The notes beneath the pieces are model-generated. The model was not told the origin of the DNA, did not search any database, and was given only the letters and a program-made list of their open reading frames with translations. The translations under genes and the position numbers were made by a program. A stretch of DNA of 53,874 nt from Victivallaceae bacterium (lineage in GTDB: Bacteria > Verrucomicrobiota > Lentisphaeria > Victivallales > Victivallaceae). Shown here piece after piece: positions 1-8,663 of the stretch. The stretch is taken from positions 1 to 53,874 of the forward strand of contig JAKSOH010000004.1 in NCBI GenBank assembly GCA_024405675.1. The letters run 5' to 3'. The stretch's first letter is position 1; the number at the start of each line of letters is the position of its first letter.

Positions 1-369
1 ATCGTCATCGATGCGCCGCCCAGCTTTGGAATGTCCGATGCCGCGATCATCGGCGCCATGTGCGACGGAGTGCTGCTAATCATGCAGTCAGGTCGTGTCA
101 ACGCGGAACTGGCGCGTGACGTCATTTCGCAGTTCAAGCAGGTCAATTTGCGCATCGACGGCGTGGTGATAAACCGTATATCGGCCAAGACGTCAGGTTA
201 CGGATATGGCTACGGCTATGGATATGGGTATGGCTATGGCAAGTACGGCTATGGCTATGGAAAATATGGCTACGGCTATGGATACGGATACAACGCCGAC
301 AGCAAGAAGACGCATCATCGTTCGGTATGGCGGCGCATGTGCGACTCGGTGCACAAGTTGTTCAAGTAA
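1..369 (+). CDS. C-terminal part of a capsular/exopolysaccharide BY-type tyrosine kinase with a Tyr-Gly tail (5' truncated)
   Basis: The reading frame is open from base 1, so the gene begins upstream of the window. The visible 122 residues start with a Walker-B-like segment (VIDAPP) followed by the helix-strand pattern of a MinD/Wzc/CpsD-type P-loop fold (VLLIMQSGRVN, then VDGVVINRI-like). Bacterial tyrosine kinases of this family phosphorylate a C-terminal tyrosine cluster in trans and thereby control polysaccharide chain assembly at the inner membrane. Here the cluster is extreme: 15 tyrosines alternating with glycine in three runs separated by lysines, then a basic end. The next gene, which directly abuts this one, encodes the matching PHP-type phosphatase, which supports the call. 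The N-terminal membrane part, if present, cannot be seen. Confidence 0.85.
   Translation: MVIDAPPSFGMSDAAIIGAMCDGVLLIMQSGRVNAELARDVISQFKQVNLRIDGVVINRISAKTSGYGYGYGYGYGYGYGKYGYGYGKYGYGYGYGYNADSKKTHHRSVWRRMCDSVHKLFK
199..291 (+). repeat. Hexanucleotide (TAY-GGN) repeat coding a Tyr-Gly tract
   Basis: About 93 bases made of tandem Tyr-Gly codon pairs (seven pairs, Lys, three pairs, Lys, then four pairs and a final Tyr). Third codon positions vary (TAC/TAT, GGA/GGC/GGG), so the tract is not a perfect microsatellite. It still repeats with a 6-base period and could change length by slippage without shifting the frame. It codes the presumed autophosphorylation tail of the kinase. Confidence 0.9.
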
Positions 370-1149
370 GTGACTGACATACACAGCCATATATTGCCCG
401 GACTCGACGACGGTTCGGACAGTCCGGAGCGGAGCAAGGAGATGCTAGCCGCCGCCGCGCGTACTGGAGTGCGGAGACTTGCAGCTACGTCGCATTACTC
501 GGTCAGATGCGAGGAAAACTACGACCGCGTCTTCCAGGAGACGGCTCAGATGGCGGCTGCGTGCGGTATCGAACTGATTCCAGGAATGGAATACGACTTC
601 GATCGCATCGGTGGACTTGACGTTCTATCACTGCGAACGGTGGGCGGCGGGGATTTCGTTCTGGTGGACATGAAGCAGCCATATGTCAGCGACGGATCGG
701 TAAGCTGGATGTTCAACGCCGGGCTGAACGGGCGACGGGTTATCGTCGCGCATCCGGAACGTCTCTGGAAGCTCGGGTGGAAGGAGTGTTACGAGCGGTT
801 GCCCGAACTTGGATGTGCGCTTCAGATCAACAGCGGCAGCATACTTGGACGTTACGGGGCGGACGTGATGTTCGCCGCATGGAAGTTGCTACAGCAGAAC
901 GTATACTGCATGGTGGCGGACGACGCCCACCACGAGGAGTCGTTCTGCATGGATGAAGCTAGAAACGCGTTGTCGGAGTTCTTTCCAAAGGACGCGGTGG
1001 ACATATGGTTCGACTACAATCCGGAGGCGGTGGTCTCCGGAAGGATATTGAGGGCCACGAAGGCGCGACTCGGATTTGCAGCCAGGTTGCGGTGGCGTCT
1101 GGCTCATGGTTGTTTCGTCGGGATCGCTGGAATGGAATCCTGGCACTAG
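370..1149 (+). CDS. PHP-family protein-tyrosine phosphatase (CpsB/YwqE type)
   Basis: Starts with GTG directly after the stop of the kinase gene, so translation is probably coupled. The N-terminus (residues 2-15) reads TDIHSHILPGLDDG, the metal-binding HxH motif of the CpsB/YwqE phosphatases, which use a PHP-fold metal centre to dephosphorylate BY-kinases. Further expected ligand regions are visible: TSHYS near residue 40, GMEYD near 77, AHPER near 128 and DDAHH near 180. The length of 259 residues fits the family. The role inferred is to reverse phosphorylation of the neighbouring Tyr-Gly tail and so tune polysaccharide export. The last ~30 residues are basic and do not look conserved. Confidence 0.88.
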   Translation: MTDIHSHILPGLDDGSDSPERSKEMLAAAARTGVRRLAATSHYSVRCEENYDRVFQETAQMAAACGIELIPGMEYDFDRIGGLDVLSLRTVGGGDFVLVDMKQPYVSDGSVSWMFNAGLNGRRVIVAHPERLWKLGWKECYERLPELGCALQINSGSILGRYGADVMFAAWKLLQQNVYCMVADDAHHEESFCMDEARNALSEFFPKDAVDIWFDYNPEAVVSGRILRATKARLGFAARLRWRLAHGCFVGIAGMESWH

Positions 1150-1161
1150 AGGAGGAAATGC

Positions 1162-2169
1162 ATGGAACACATAGTTTTGCTTGGAATCGACAACGGCATC
1201 AAGCTCGAGGCCGTCGCCGACAGTTCGCTTGGAATCGCGGTGGACGACATGGTGGTGTTCGCCCGCGACTACTACAATGACGTGGCGGAAGTCGTGGAAT
1301 TCCGCGAATCGTCGAACTGCAGCTCGCGGATGCTACCGTCGATCGTCCGCCAGGCGACGCCGGAGGATTTGCTCAAGGCGGCGCAGAACGCCACGGAGCA
1401 CCGGAAAGTGCTGATGACGACCCAAAGCTTGGTTGACAAGCTTGGGCTGCCGATGAAATTGGTGAATGCGCATTATTCCGTCGACAGGAAGCTGGCGACG
1501 GTCCAGTTCTGCGCCGACGGAAGGGTGGATTTCAGGGAGCTCGTCAAGGAATTGTCACGCGCCCTTTGCACCCGCATAGAGTTGCGTCAAATCGGAGTCC
1601 GGGATGAAACCGGAATGTACGGAGGAATCGGCGACTGCGGACAGCCGCTTTGTTGTTGTCGCTTCCTGCACGAGTTCAGTTCGATCAACGTCAAGATGGC
1701 GAAGGATCAGGATCTGGCGCTGACTCCGAGCTCCATTTCTGGAATATGCGGCCGTCTTCGCTGTTGTCTCAAGTTCGAGCACGACGGATACAAGGAGATG
1801 GAGAAGGATATGCCGCGCAAGGGCGAATTTCGCGAGACTTCAAGGGGCGTGGGCAAGGTGACCGACCGCAACATGCTGACCCGCACCGTGACGCTGACGT
1901 TCGAAAGCGGAGCCAGCGAGACCTACCGCGTGGATGACACCAAACCTGCCACCCGTCCGCAGAAGAATGACCAGGAACGCCCGCAGCAGAAGAAGAACCA
2001 GCCGGGTGCAGGACACAACAAGGACAAGAGCGGACAGAAGAAGAACGGCGACCGCGGTCGTCGCAATGACGGACAGAAGCGAAATGCGACCCAGCAGTCT
2101 GCCAAGCAGCCGTCCGTCAAACCTGGAGACGAGAATGGGCAGACAGTACTGGAAAAGCAAGGCAACTGA
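1162..2169 (+). CDS. PSP1 domain protein, RicT (YaaT)-like
   Basis: 335 residues beginning after a strong AGGAGG site. Residues about 1-250 match the PSP1/RicT pattern, with the cysteine clusters CGQPLCCCRFL (near 158) and CGRLRCCLKFEHDGY (near 195). In Bacillus subtilis RicT the corresponding cysteines bind an Fe-S cluster and the protein acts with RicA and RicF on RNA maturation and phosphorelay control. No ricA or ricF partner is visible here. Residues about 255-335 form a hydrophilic tail rich in Lys, Gln, Asn and Arg, probably disordered and perhaps RNA-binding. The gene overlaps the next one by 35 bases, which suggests coupling. The precise role in this organism is unknown. Confidence 0.85.
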   Translation: MEHIVLLGIDNGIKLEAVADSSLGIAVDDMVVFARDYYNDVAEVVEFRESSNCSSRMLPSIVRQATPEDLLKAAQNATEHRKVLMTTQSLVDKLGLPMKLVNAHYSVDRKLATVQFCADGRVDFRELVKELSRALCTRIELRQIGVRDETGMYGGIGDCGQPLCCCRFLHEFSSINVKMAKDQDLALTPSSISGICGRLRCCLKFEHDGYKEMEKDMPRKGEFRETSRGVGKVTDRNMLTRTVTLTFESGASETYRVDDTKPATRPQKNDQERPQQKKNQPGAGHNKDKSGQKKNGDRGRRNDGQKRNATQQSAKQPSVKPGDENGQTVLEKQGN

Positions 2170-3034
2170 GCTTTGCCTGGAGCTTGACCGAAGAGGATTC
2201 ATTCCGATCGACGGGGAGACCGCCGCTGAATTCGTGGCCAGGGTCACGATGATCGAAAACTGCCGCGACCAATTTCTCGAGACGCTTGAACGCGACGGAT
2301 CCGGCGAATATCTGAAGATGAAAGTCCTGGCGTCGGAGCGGATTCCTGAGACGGTGCGTCTCGAGGCCGATTCCATAACGGAAAGGCTCTATGATTTTAC
2401 CTTTTCCGGCGGCCTTGGTTTCTTTTCCGATTCGGTGGGTTTTCTCGGCGGCGGGCTTACGGTCGGCATGCAGGGGAAGGCCCCGTTGTTTCTCCTAAGA
2501 AAGTGCTTTGCCGCCCGGCGCAAATGGTCGCTCTACTATCGCGACGAACTGTTGTCGCACGAGCTTTGTCACGCCGCCAGGCAGGCGTTGGACGACCCAT
2601 CGCTCGAGGAAGTCTTCGCTTACGGGACCAGTCCCAGTCGGTTCCGGCGGTTGTTCGGCGGTTGTTTCGTCGGCTACTGGGATCCGATTGTGTTCCTTAT
2701 GCTCGCTTTGCTGCCGCTTGCGGTGTCGTTTCTCGCCCCTGGTTTCACGCCGCATGCCACGGCGCCGCTTGGGGGATGGACATTGTTCCTGGTGGTGAGA
2801 AACCTATGGAGTCGGCATGTAGTAACCAGGGCCGCCAATCGTCTTGCCGATTTTGGATTCGAGAAACCCATGGCCATGTTGTTCCGGATGCGCAGGGACG
2901 AGATTGTGCATGTCGGAGAACTCCGCGACAAGGGTGAATTCGAACGTTACGTCAATCTGAAATCCGCAAAGTCGCTACGGTGGAACATCATTCGCGCGCA
3001 TTTCGGCCGAACAACGCACCGAACAATTCCCTAA
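2135..3034 (+). CDS. Putative membrane metallopeptidase with HExxH motif
   Basis: A 299-residue protein starting at ATG 2135, inside the end of the RicT-like gene, with GGAG upstream. I do not recognise a named family. Residues 142-146 are HELCH, followed 12-13 residues later by a Glu pair (EEVFAY), which is the spacing style of zinc gluzincins. One clear hydrophobic segment lies at about 184-204 and a weaker one around 212-230, so the second half is membrane-associated while the HExxH part lies just before it. A basic C-terminus follows. The 3' end overlaps murJ tail-to-tail by 47 bases. The protease call is an inference from the motif alone. Confidence 0.6.
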   Translation: MGRQYWKSKATELCLELDRRGFIPIDGETAAEFVARVTMIENCRDQFLETLERDGSGEYLKMKVLASERIPETVRLEADSITERLYDFTFSGGLGFFSDSVGFLGGGLTVGMQGKAPLFLLRKCFAARRKWSLYYRDELLSHELCHAARQALDDPSLEEVFAYGTSPSRFRRLFGGCFVGYWDPIVFLMLALLPLAVSFLAPGFTPHATAPLGGWTLFLVVRNLWSRHVVTRAANRLADFGFEKPMAMLFRMRRDEIVHVGELRDKGEFERYVNLKSAKSLRWNIIRAHFGRTTHRTIP

Positions 3035-4607
3035 ACTCGGGAAACTTGAATATCCAGACCACCGCGAGATAGGCCGATACGAACAGCGCACCGAATCCCG
3101 CGCATCTTGCGAACTGCGTCATCCACGGCGCGCCGCTCACGAACTCGCATCCGCCCAGGAGTATCACAAGTGCAGTTCCAGGCAGCAGCGCGAGAATCGT
3201 CCTGGCCGCCGTTGTCAGGACCTGTTTCCCGCCGAAGAATATGCCTTCCTTTCGCAACAGGCAGAGAAGTATCGATATGTTGAGAACGGATGAAATCACC
3301 GTTGCCAGCGCTATCCAGCCCTGTTTCATATTGCCCACCGGTATGATGTTGTCGCAAAGTGACAGCAAGTCCAGGATAATGTTCAACGTCACCGCGCACG
3401 ATGTGGCGATAAGCGGCGGAATGACTTTCTTCCGCGCCAGAAACATCGGAGAGATTATCTTCATTGTGCAGAACAACGGCAAGCCGAGACCATAGAAAAT
3501 TGCCACAGCGTTCGCCGCCTTGACATCGGTCTCGGCGTATTTGCCTCCTACGCATATCAGCCAGATGAACGTCCGGTGGAACACTATCACCGCCACGGCG
3601 ATGGGAATGCATACGAACATGACATGTCGAAGCGAGTATACCAGCTCGCTGGACATCTTGGCAATATCGCCTTTCGCCGCCGACCGGGACATCGACGCCA
3701 TGAGAACCGCTCCCATGGATACGGCGAATAGACCTATCGGAATGTCGATTATGCGGTCGACGAAAGAGAGAGAGGGGACTGCCTGCGCCCCGACCTTTAT
3801 CGCGATCGTGCGGTCTACGAAGAAGCTCAGTTGCACGGCGGTTCCTCCAATCACTCCAGGAATCATCAGTGTCCACAGACGCTTTATAATGCCTACGTTT
3901 TTCTTCAGTTTCCTGAATATCGGCGCATGCTTGTAATGGGCGAGCGCCAGATACATGAGCACGAACTGAACCATTCCTGACATTATCACGGACCATCCGA
4001 GCCATTCCAGCGCATCTTGCATGTCGCCGTGCGAGAGATTGCCCCACTGGATGGCAGAAAGGGTGGAAATCATGAATATGTTCAGTAGCAGTGCGCCGGC
4101 GGCGGGGAGCATGAAGACGCGGGCGTAGTTCAGGACTGCGCCGATGACTCCTACAAGGCACATGAAGAATGCGTACGGCATGAGAATCGGAACCAGACGG
4201 AGTCCGAGCTGGACTCTCGGCGAATTCCATTCCTGACCGAGATCCAGCTGTAGATGAAACAATAGCATGGCCAGGCCGCTTGTAATCACGACGATCAGCG
4301 CCAAGACGATTCCCAGCACCGCGAACACGACGGCCAGATTTTGCCTCGTCTCTTCCCTTCCCTTTTCGCGTTCAATTTCCGCGAGCAACGGAATCAGCGC
4401 CCCGCTCAAGGCTCCTTCGCCCAGTGTTCGGCGAAACAAACTCGGTATGGACAACGCCCAGTACCAGGCGGCCGCATATTCGCCGGCACCAAGCACCGAC
4501 GCCTCGAGCTTGACGCGCACCAACCCCAACAAGCGGCTCGCCAGAGTCGGAATCGACATGGCGAACGAATGCCTGGTTATGGATTTGTTCGAGTCCTTCT
4601 CATTCAT
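2988..4607 (-). CDS. murJ: Lipid II flippase MurJ (MviN)
   Basis: 539 residues, about 14 hydrophobic segments. The N-terminal signature is typical of MurJ: a short polar start, then [10 protein letters not shown], and later [17 protein letters not shown]. MurJ flips the undecaprenyl-linked peptidoglycan precursor lipid II to the outer face of the inner membrane. The start ATG overlaps the end of pdxJ by 8 bases, so it is the last gene of a long minus-strand run and is probably translated by coupling. Length and motifs are normal for the family. Confidence 0.95.
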   Translation of the reverse strand: MNEKDSNKSITRHSFAMSIPTLASRLLGLVRVKLEASVLGAGEYAAAWYWALSIPSLFRRTLGEGALSGALIPLLAEIEREKGREETRQNLAVVFAVLGIVLALIVVITSGLAMLLFHLQLDLGQEWNSPRVQLGLRLVPILMPYAFFMCLVGVIGAVLNYARVFMLPAAGALLLNIFMISTLSAIQWGNLSHGDMQDALEWLGWSVIMSGMVQFVLMYLALAHYKHAPIFRKLKKNVGIIKRLWTLMIPGVIGGTAVQLSFFVDRTIAIKVGAQAVPSLSFVDRIIDIPIGLFAVSMGAVLMASMSRSAAKGDIAKMSSELVYSLRHVMFVCIPIAVAVIVFHRTFIWLICVGGKYAETDVKAANAVAIFYGLGLPLFCTMKIISPMFLARKKVIPPLIATSCAVTLNIILDLLSLCDNIIPVGNMKQGWIALATVISSVLNISILLCLLRKEGIFFGGKQVLTTAARTILALLPGTALVILLGGCEFVSGAPWMTQFARCAGFGALFVSAYLAVVWIFKFPEFRELFGALFGRNARE

Positions 4608-5316
4608 AGGCGGCCATCAGTTCAAGCATTTCCGCAACGGCCTGCCGCATTCCGACCATGACCGCTCGCCCGATTATGGAGTGTCCGATATTGAGTTCGT
4701 TGAGATGCGGAACGGTAAGAATCCCCTTCATATTGAGATAGTCGATGCCGTGTCCGGCGTTGACGCGCAATCCAAGTCGCGTCGCAAGCTCCGAACCCTT
4801 GCGAAGCCGCTCGAGTTCCGCCATTTGTCGCGCTCCGCTGGCGTTGGAATAGGCGCCGGTATGCATCTCGATGTAGTCGGCGCCGGATTTCGCCGCCGCC
4901 TTTATCTGGGCTTCGTCTGGATCTATGAAGAGACTGACCACGATGCCGCGGTCGTGCAGCGCCTTGACCGCATCGGAGATCCTCGCCGGCTGGCCGACGA
5001 CATCGAGGCCGCCTTCGGTGGTGAGTTCCTTGCGTTTCTCCGGAACCAGGCAACAGCTGTGTGGAACCACCCGCGAGGCAATCGATATCATCTCGTCGGT
5101 AACGGCCATTTCCATGTTAAGGCGTTTAACCTGCTTCGCAAGGGCCTCGATGTCGGCGTCCTGTATGTGCCGACGGTCTTCCCTGAGATGTGCGGTTATT
5201 CCCCATGCTCCGACCTCCTCGGCCAGCGCCGCCGCTTGAAGCGGCGACGGCAAAGTCGCGAGCCTTGCCTGTCTCACGGTTGCCACATGATCGACATTCA
5301 CTCCAAGATTAAGCAT
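4600..5316 (-). CDS. pdxJ: Pyridoxine 5'-phosphate synthase PdxJ
   Basis: 238 residues with the family start [15 protein letters not shown], then [12 protein letters not shown] and the C-terminal [11 protein letters not shown] and [10 protein letters not shown] phosphate-binding segments. PdxJ condenses 1-deoxyxylulose 5-phosphate with 3-amino-2-oxopropyl phosphate to make pyridoxine 5'-phosphate, the last step of the DXP-dependent vitamin B6 route. A good GGAGG site stands 7 bases before the ATG. No pdxA or pdxB is in the window. The gene lies between a TIM-barrel protein gene and murJ in the same run. Confidence 0.97.
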   Translation of the reverse strand: MLNLGVNVDHVATVRQARLATLPSPLQAAALAEEVGAWGITAHLREDRRHIQDADIEALAKQVKRLNMEMAVTDEMISIASRVVPHSCCLVPEKRKELTTEGGLDVVGQPARISDAVKALHDRGIVVSLFIDPDEAQIKAAAKSGADYIEMHTGAYSNASGARQMAELERLRKGSELATRLGLRVNAGHGIDYLNMKGILTVPHLNELNIGHSIIGRAVMVGMRQAVAEMLELMAAYE

Positions 5317-5318
5317 TT

Positions 5319-6068
5319 TTACACCTCCGATGTAAAGGAAGATATCGCGCCGCCCAGCGTGGCGAGCAGCGTCTTGTCAAGCTCGGCCGTTCCCGGCGAG
5401 ATTATTATGGTGAACTCCTCGTCGTTCCGGGGATTTAGCGCTTCGAACAATCTTTTAAGCACGTCTCCGTCCAGCTGTTCGCCGCGACCTGTATCGAAGC
5501 CGATGCGTATTTTCCTGCGGTGCATCCTGAATGCGGAGACGAATTTGGCATAACCTATCACGTGCGCTTCGCCGATGTGCACGTCCAGCATGAAATCCAG
5601 TCGTGGATACATCAGTTCCTGCAACATATTAAGCGCATAGGCGGAATCCCGCGGTCCCAGGCCGACGGGAACGCGCACTGGCAACAGTAGCTCCAGTCCG
5701 TATTCGTCCAGCATCCCGGCGAACGAACGTATCCAGGTCGGGAAATCGATGCAAAGCTGGCGTTCACCCAGGATGTTGCGGACATCAATTCCTATCGTTC
5801 CGAACGAGGCGCCATGCTTTCTTGCGTTGTCGCATGTCTTTCGGAACGCGGCGGCGAATTCCGACTGCATCTGCGGTTTGGTCCCGGGAAGGCAGACGGC
5901 CATTTGCGCGGTGACGATGTCGCGAATTCCGGCACATTTTACATTGTCGGCGGCCGAGTGAAGTAGGTCCTGTCCGATTTCGATTCCGGAGAAACCAATG
6001 TTCCGTGCCTCTCCGGCGTATGCCAGCTGTTCATCAGTCAGTACGCCGAGAAGGAAAGTCGTCTTCAC
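5319..6068 (-). CDS. Sugar phosphate isomerase/epimerase-like TIM-barrel protein
   Basis: 249 residues if it starts at GTG 6068, which overlaps the ribE stop as GTGA and has GGAGGAG at good distance. A longer open frame upstream lies wholly inside ribE and is rejected. The segments [30 protein letters not shown], the beta-strand [10 protein letters not shown] and the later [17 protein letters not shown] follow the xylose-isomerase-like (AP endonuclease family 2) TIM-barrel pattern. The usual Glu/His metal ligands are only partly recognisable, so the substrate is unknown. Its place between riboflavin and pyridoxine genes could point to phosphosugar chemistry, but that is only context. Confidence 0.6.
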   Translation of the reverse strand: MKTTFLLGVLTDEQLAYAGEARNIGFSGIEIGQDLLHSAADNVKCAGIRDIVTAQMAVCLPGTKPQMQSEFAAAFRKTCDNARKHGASFGTIGIDVRNILGERQLCIDFPTWIRSFAGMLDEYGLELLLPVRVPVGLGPRDSAYALNMLQELMYPRLDFMLDVHIGEAHVIGYAKFVSAFRMHRRKIRIGFDTGRGEQLDGDVLKRLFEALNPRNDEEFTIIISPGTAELDKTLLATLGGAISSFTSEV

Positions 6069-6697
6069 AGAAATCCCTCCTCCGCCAGGCGCTCCATGGT
6101 TATCGGTTTCCCTGTTCCAATGGTCGGCGCCAACATGGCCCGCACGTACTTGGCCAGCACGTCGCCTTCGAGATTGACCCATCCCCCGGAACGGTCTTCG
6201 AGCGCCGTTCTCGCGAGCGTCTCGGGGATCAGGCGCACGGCGAACCGGTCGCTCTCGCGCCGGCATACCGTCAGCGAAACACCGTCTACTGCGACACTCC
6301 CCTTGAACACTATTTCCATGGCGATTTCCTCCGGCAGTTCGATCTGCATTTCAAAATCGCCGTCGTCTACCAGTCCGGTGCGGATAACTCGCGCGGTGCA
6401 ATCCACGTGTCCCGTCACCATGTGTCCGCCGAAACGGTCGTCGACGCGCATGGCGCGTTCCATGTTCACCCGCGAACCGACGGGCAGGGTGCCGAGATTG
6501 GTGCGGGATAGCGTTTCGGCGAGCGCATGGAAGAACAGAGTTCCTCCTTCGTGGCGCTCCAAGGTGAGACAGCAGCCGTTTATCGCGATGCTTTCACCGG
6601 GGATCGGATTGTCCAGCGCCAAGTGCGGAGTAACGGCGAGCGTCGATCCAGTTCTCAAGGCTATTCTGCCCATGCATTCGACAAGTCCGGTGAACAT
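6065..6697 (-). CDS. ribE: Riboflavin synthase alpha chain
   Basis: 210 residues with the internal duplication typical of this enzyme: the N-terminal barrel starts MFTGLVECMG with SIAINGCCLT and GGHMVTGHVDC, and the second barrel has VAVDGVSLTVC. The enzyme dismutates two 6,7-dimethyl-8-ribityllumazine molecules into riboflavin and 5-amino-6-ribitylaminouracil. It follows ribD by three bases, with GGAGGAA as ribosome site, and ribH lies four genes upstream in the same run. No ribBA or FMN riboswitch was recognised in the window. Confidence 0.96.
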   Translation of the reverse strand: MFTGLVECMGRIALRTGSTLAVTPHLALDNPIPGESIAINGCCLTLERHEGGTLFFHALAETLSRTNLGTLPVGSRVNMERAMRVDDRFGGHMVTGHVDCTARVIRTGLVDDGDFEMQIELPEEIAMEIVFKGSVAVDGVSLTVCRRESDRFAVRLIPETLARTALEDRSGGWVNLEGDVLAKYVRAMLAPTIGTGKPITMERLAEEGFL

Positions 6698-6700
6698 ATC

Positions 6701-7732
6701 CTATTCCTCCCGTGGCGTGCCGGAGATGACGATGTCGTCGCCAACGATTTCAACGCGCATATCGGACAATTTCACGGCGTCGCCGATGACTTCCGGGTCC
6801 GGACCGCCGACCGCCGGCCGGCTTCCGCGTCCGCCGAGGATTTTCGGCGCGACGTGGAACTCCACATAGTCGACCACTTCGGCTCGCAACGCAGACGCCG
6901 CAAGCTCTCCGCCGCCTTCGATCAGCAGTGCGGTAATTCCCCGTCGGCCGAGAACGTCGAGCAGATTTTCCCATTCATCCGGTCCGTCGGCATGCACGAT
7001 TTCCGCATTTCCGTCCGGGAAGATGTCATCAAGTTCCTCCTGCCCCATGGAGGAGCTGGCGACGAGCCGCAACGGCTGGCACGGCCAGTCGGCCGGCTCT
7101 CGTACCGTCAGTCGCGGACGGTCGTTTCTGGCCGTGGCTGCTCCTACCATGATAGCTCCCGCAAGACGCCGCAGGCGTTGTACCCGCGACCTGGCCTCCG
7201 GTCCGGTGATCCACGTGGACTTGCCAGTCGCAGTTGCGATACGACCGTCAAGCGTCGTGGCAAGTTTCAACATGACGTACGGCTTTCCAGTGGTTATCCA
7301 TTTGAAGAACGGTTTGTTCAACTTGGCGCAATCATCCTGCATTACGCCGACGTCAACTTTGATATTGGCTTTTTCAAGCAACTCCACGGCCGCGCCACGG
7401 TGTTTGGGATTTGGATCAAGGACTCCGATAACCACGCGAGACATCTCCGCGCGGATTATCGCCTCGGTGCATGGGCCGGTTCTTCCGGTGGTCGAGCATG
7501 GTTCCAGCGTGACATACAATGTGGAACCATCGGTCGGCAGTCCGTGCTCGCGGGCATCATTGATGGCGTTGATTTCGGCATGGGGAGAACCGGCGCGCAG
7601 ATGGAAGCCGCGCCCGATGACTTCTCCGTTCCTGACGATGACAGCTCCGACCATGGGGTTCGGCGCCGTTGTACCCCAGCCGTGCCTGGCCAGGTCGAGC
7701 GCCATCTGCATGAATTTGCCGTCATCCTCCAT
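6701..7732 (-). CDS. ribD: Bifunctional diaminohydroxyphosphoribosylaminopyrimidine deaminase / 5-amino-6-(5-phosphoribosylamino)uracil reductase
   Basis: 343 residues from ATG 7732, preceded by GGAGTAG; an upstream in-frame ATG lies inside ftsY and is less likely. The N-terminal deaminase domain shows APNPMVGAVIV, the zinc ligand SPHAEINAI and YVTLEPCSTTGRTGPC. The C-terminal reductase domain shows YVMLKLATTLDGRIA, STWITG and LLIEGGGELAASAL. The two steps lie in the middle of riboflavin synthesis. The start overlaps the next upstream gene region tightly: the ftsY stop ends two bases before this ATG, so both are cotranscribed. Confidence 0.96.
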   Translation of the reverse strand: MEDDGKFMQMALDLARHGWGTTAPNPMVGAVIVRNGEVIGRGFHLRAGSPHAEINAINDAREHGLPTDGSTLYVTLEPCSTTGRTGPCTEAIIRAEMSRVVIGVLDPNPKHRGAAVELLEKANIKVDVGVMQDDCAKLNKPFFKWITTGKPYVMLKLATTLDGRIATATGKSTWITGPEARSRVQRLRRLAGAIMVGAATARNDRPRLTVREPADWPCQPLRLVASSSMGQEELDDIFPDGNAEIVHADGPDEWENLLDVLGRRGITALLIEGGGELAASALRAEVVDYVEFHVAPKILGGRGSRPAVGGPDPEVIGDAVKLSDMRVEIVGDDIVISGTPREE

Positions 7733-7733
7733 G

Positions 7734-8663
7734 CTACTCCTCCGTTTCTCCGGAAAGAAGCGCTTCGGCATACATTTCGGGATCGAAGTCGCTCAGGTCC
7801 TCTGGACGTTCGCCGAGCCCGACGAACAGCGTCGGCATGTCGAACTCGTCTCCCAGCGCAACGGCCATACCGCCCTTTCCGGTGCCGTCTATCTTGGTGA
7901 GAACGAGTCCTGACACATTGCACGCCTTGGAAAATTCCCTTGCCTGTTGCAGGCTGTTCGCGCCCAGCGTCGAGTCAAGGGTCATTATTGTCTCGTGCGG
8001 GGCCTCGGGGTAGACTTTCGAGATGCAGCGGCAGATTTTCGAGAGTTCGTTCATCAGGGACGCCTGATTCTGCTGTCTTCCAGCGGTATCGATCAGGAGA
8101 TAGTCGGCCTTGCGTCCAATCGCTGCGCTCGTCGCATCGAAGGCCACGCTGGCCGGATCGGCGCCGTGTTTAGCCGAAACGATGTCGCATTTCGCCCGTT
8201 CCGCCCAAATGGTCAGCTGTTCCACGGCGGCGGCCCTGAATGTGTCGCAGGCACCGAGGACGACTTTCTTGCCGGCCGCTGTCAGCCGACAGGCGAGTTT
8301 CCCGATGGAAGTCGTCTTTCCGCTGCCGTTCACACCGACGAACAGGTAGACCGTAGGCATGCCTTCCGGAGCGGTTCTGGCGGCGCGGGCATTCCGCTTG
8401 AGTCTCGCGGTTATCTCGTCTTTCAGGGCTTCAATCAGGTTGTCGTCGGCGGAAATCTCACCAAGTTCATAGCGGTTTTTCACGGATTCCGCAATAGCGC
8501 GTGCCGATTTTACTCCGAAATCGGATGAAACAAGTATCTTCTCCAGCTCGGCGAAATCGGACGCTTCCTTCAGCTTGGCTCCGCGGAATATTTTCGCGAA
8601 GGCGCGGGAAATCCCGACCGAGCTCTTGCGCAGTCCGCGCCGAAACGTGTCGAGAAATCCCAT
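7734..8663 (-). CDS. ftsY: Signal recognition particle receptor FtsY
   Basis: 309 residues with the NG domain of SRP GTPases: an N-terminal helical part, the P-loop GVNGSGKTTSIGKLA, DTFRAAAVEQL, the G3 motif LIDTAGRQQNQ, TKIDGTGKGG and the C-terminal FVGLGERPEDLSDFDP. FtsY docks ribosome-SRP complexes at the inner membrane. The acidic A domain found in Escherichia coli is missing, as in many other bacteria. The ATG directly abuts the nusB stop, with AAGGA just before it. Confidence 0.97.
   Translation of the reverse strand: MGFLDTFRRGLRKSSVGISRAFAKIFRGAKLKEASDFAELEKILVSSDFGVKSARAIAESVKNRYELGEISADDNLIEALKDEITARLKRNARAARTAPEGMPTVYLFVGVNGSGKTTSIGKLACRLTAAGKKVVLGACDTFRAAAVEQLTIWAERAKCDIVSAKHGADPASVAFDATSAAIGRKADYLLIDTAGRQQNQASLMNELSKICRCISKVYPEAPHETIMTLDSTLGANSLQQAREFSKACNVSGLVLTKIDGTGKGGMAVALGDEFDMPTLFVGLGERPEDLSDFDPEMYAEALLSGETEE

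Noticed and set aside
193-390. Minus-strand hydrophobic open frame opposite the Tyr-Gly repeat
   Set aside because: It is the antisense image of the repeat (codons for Ile, Ala, Val, Ser in a fixed pattern), with no ribosome site; the plus frame is the continuation of a recognised kinase.
4267-5553. 428-residue plus-strand open frame
   Set aside because: It lies opposite murJ and pdxJ, both firmly identified, and its product shows no family pattern. Long antisense frames are frequent in GC-rich genes.
6527-7900. 457-residue plus-strand open frame opposite ribE, ribD and ftsY
   Set aside because: All three minus-strand genes have complete motifs; the antisense product is Arg- and Gly-rich without known domains.
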